DNA of 64,000 nt from an uncultured Bacteroidales bacterium (lineage in GTDB: Bacteria; Bacteroidota; Bacteroidia; Bacteroidales; Paludibacteraceae), in contig CAMOGT010000004.1 of NCBI GenBank assembly GCA_946614295.1, positions 1-64,000 on the forward strand. Reading direction: 5' to 3'. The notes under the pieces are model-generated. The model saw only the letters and a program-made list of their open reading frames with translations. It searched no databases and was not told where the DNA came from. The position numbers were made by a program, and so were the translations under genes. Below are positions 63,662 to 64,000 of this stretch, one piece after another (the stretch's first letter is position 1; each line of letters begins with the position of its first letter).

Positions 63662-64000
63662 GTGAGAGGATATAGATACATAGTATTCTTGATTGCGGCA
63701 ATACTGTTGGCAGGTTGTCAGCGCGAGCCGGAAGTAAGCTTGAGCGTACGCGAGTGCACTCCGTTGCCGGCTGGAGGCAGAGCAAGCGCCTCCTCTTGTT
63801 CATTAAACGGGAAAGGGTATGTATTTGGAGGAAGGGACAAGGATGGCAAGTACCTGAATGACCTTTGGCAATACGACCCGGAGACGGATACGTGGGAACT
63901 TATTCCCACTTTCCCCGGGAAAGCACGGGTACACGCTCTGCTGACAAACGATGGCGAAGCGCTCTATGTAGGGTTGGGTTTCTCGGGAGAGAAAGTATAT
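63662..64000 (+). CDS. Kelch-repeat lipoprotein (5' part; runs off the window)
   Basis: At least 113 codons from GTG 63662, continuing beyond the end. The upstream in-frame codon is a stop, so this GTG is the only usable start. The signal peptide ends in a lipobox (LIAAILLAGC). A Kelch motif follows: PLPAGGRASASSCSLNGKGY then VFGGRDKDGKYLNDLWQYDP with ETDTWELI. Such proteins form beta-propellers on the cell surface; ligand unknown. Confidence 0.8.
   Translation, partial: MRGYRYIVFLIAAILLAGCQREPEVSLSVRECTPLPAGGRASASSCSLNGKGYVFGGRDKDGKYLNDLWQYDPETDTWELIPTFPGKARVHALLTNDGEALYVGLGFSGEKVY

Overview
The window is a piece of a Bacteroidales (Bacteroidota) chromosome of about 50% GC, probably from an uncultured host-associated lineage. 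The evidence is the recurrent Bacteroidota promoter (TTTG or CTTG at -33 and TAnnTTTG at -7, 19-20 bp apart), a short primary sigma factor, gldD and Por/T9SS-type C-terminal tails, a TonB receptor with a carboxypeptidase-like N-domain, a Porin_10 protein, a GH57/GT4/debranching-enzyme cluster and a bacterial GGGP-synthase domain. No IS element, prophage, CRISPR array or resistance locus was seen. It is largely housekeeping DNA.

Layout. 1-4140: ligA 3' end, a DUF6913-like gene, dapA, asnA, dtd. 4240-5615 (minus): rplT, rpmI, infC. 5866-21162: a lipoprotein, a PpiD-like chaperone, an AmpG-like transporter, pssA, a secreted endonuclease I, two paralogous IgGFc-like surface proteins flanking an OmpA protein, and a PAP2 phosphatase. 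21207-31087: tRNA-Val with a duplicated 3' end, cstA, engB, a TonB receptor, mutS, mltG, a Usp protein, a possible small RNA and initiator tRNA. 31092-38763: a secreted EEP nuclease, glgP with a structured leader, an RNB nuclease lacking its cold-shock domains, an outer-membrane protein, a small RHH protein, rpoD and tRNA-Arg. 38864-49254 (minus, one long operon): manC, debranching enzyme, GT4, GH57, porin, clpC, trxA. 49593-64000: gldD, a GGGPS-TadA fusion, pgpH-like, dus, a BASS transporter, secreted proteins with a shared tail, mlaE/mlaF, an M6 protease, xth, lptB and a partial Kelch lipoprotein.

The most unusual feature is a dispersed set of very short tandem repeats. Words of 7, 9, 11, 15 or 16 bp are repeated 2-5 times at more than 25 places. 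They lie between genes, across start and stop codons, and in frame inside conserved genes (ligA, dapA, engB, dus, manC, rnb, the TonB receptor, gldD, an AmpG-like transporter). The same word recurs at unlinked loci: a 9-bp CTAG-centred word repeated five times is inside ligA and also 54 kb away between dus and the next gene. In one case four copies of a 16-bp word form the linker that joins GGGP synthase to TadA in a single reading frame.

Second in interest is a roughly 25-residue C-terminal tail shared by five otherwise unrelated secreted proteins. Next are a glgP leader with a nested 70-bp hairpin whose outer arm recurs in downstream tandem repeats, and a 25-bp duplication of the tRNA-Val 3' end. 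Gene calls rest on reading the sequence and on remembered family features; no searches were run.
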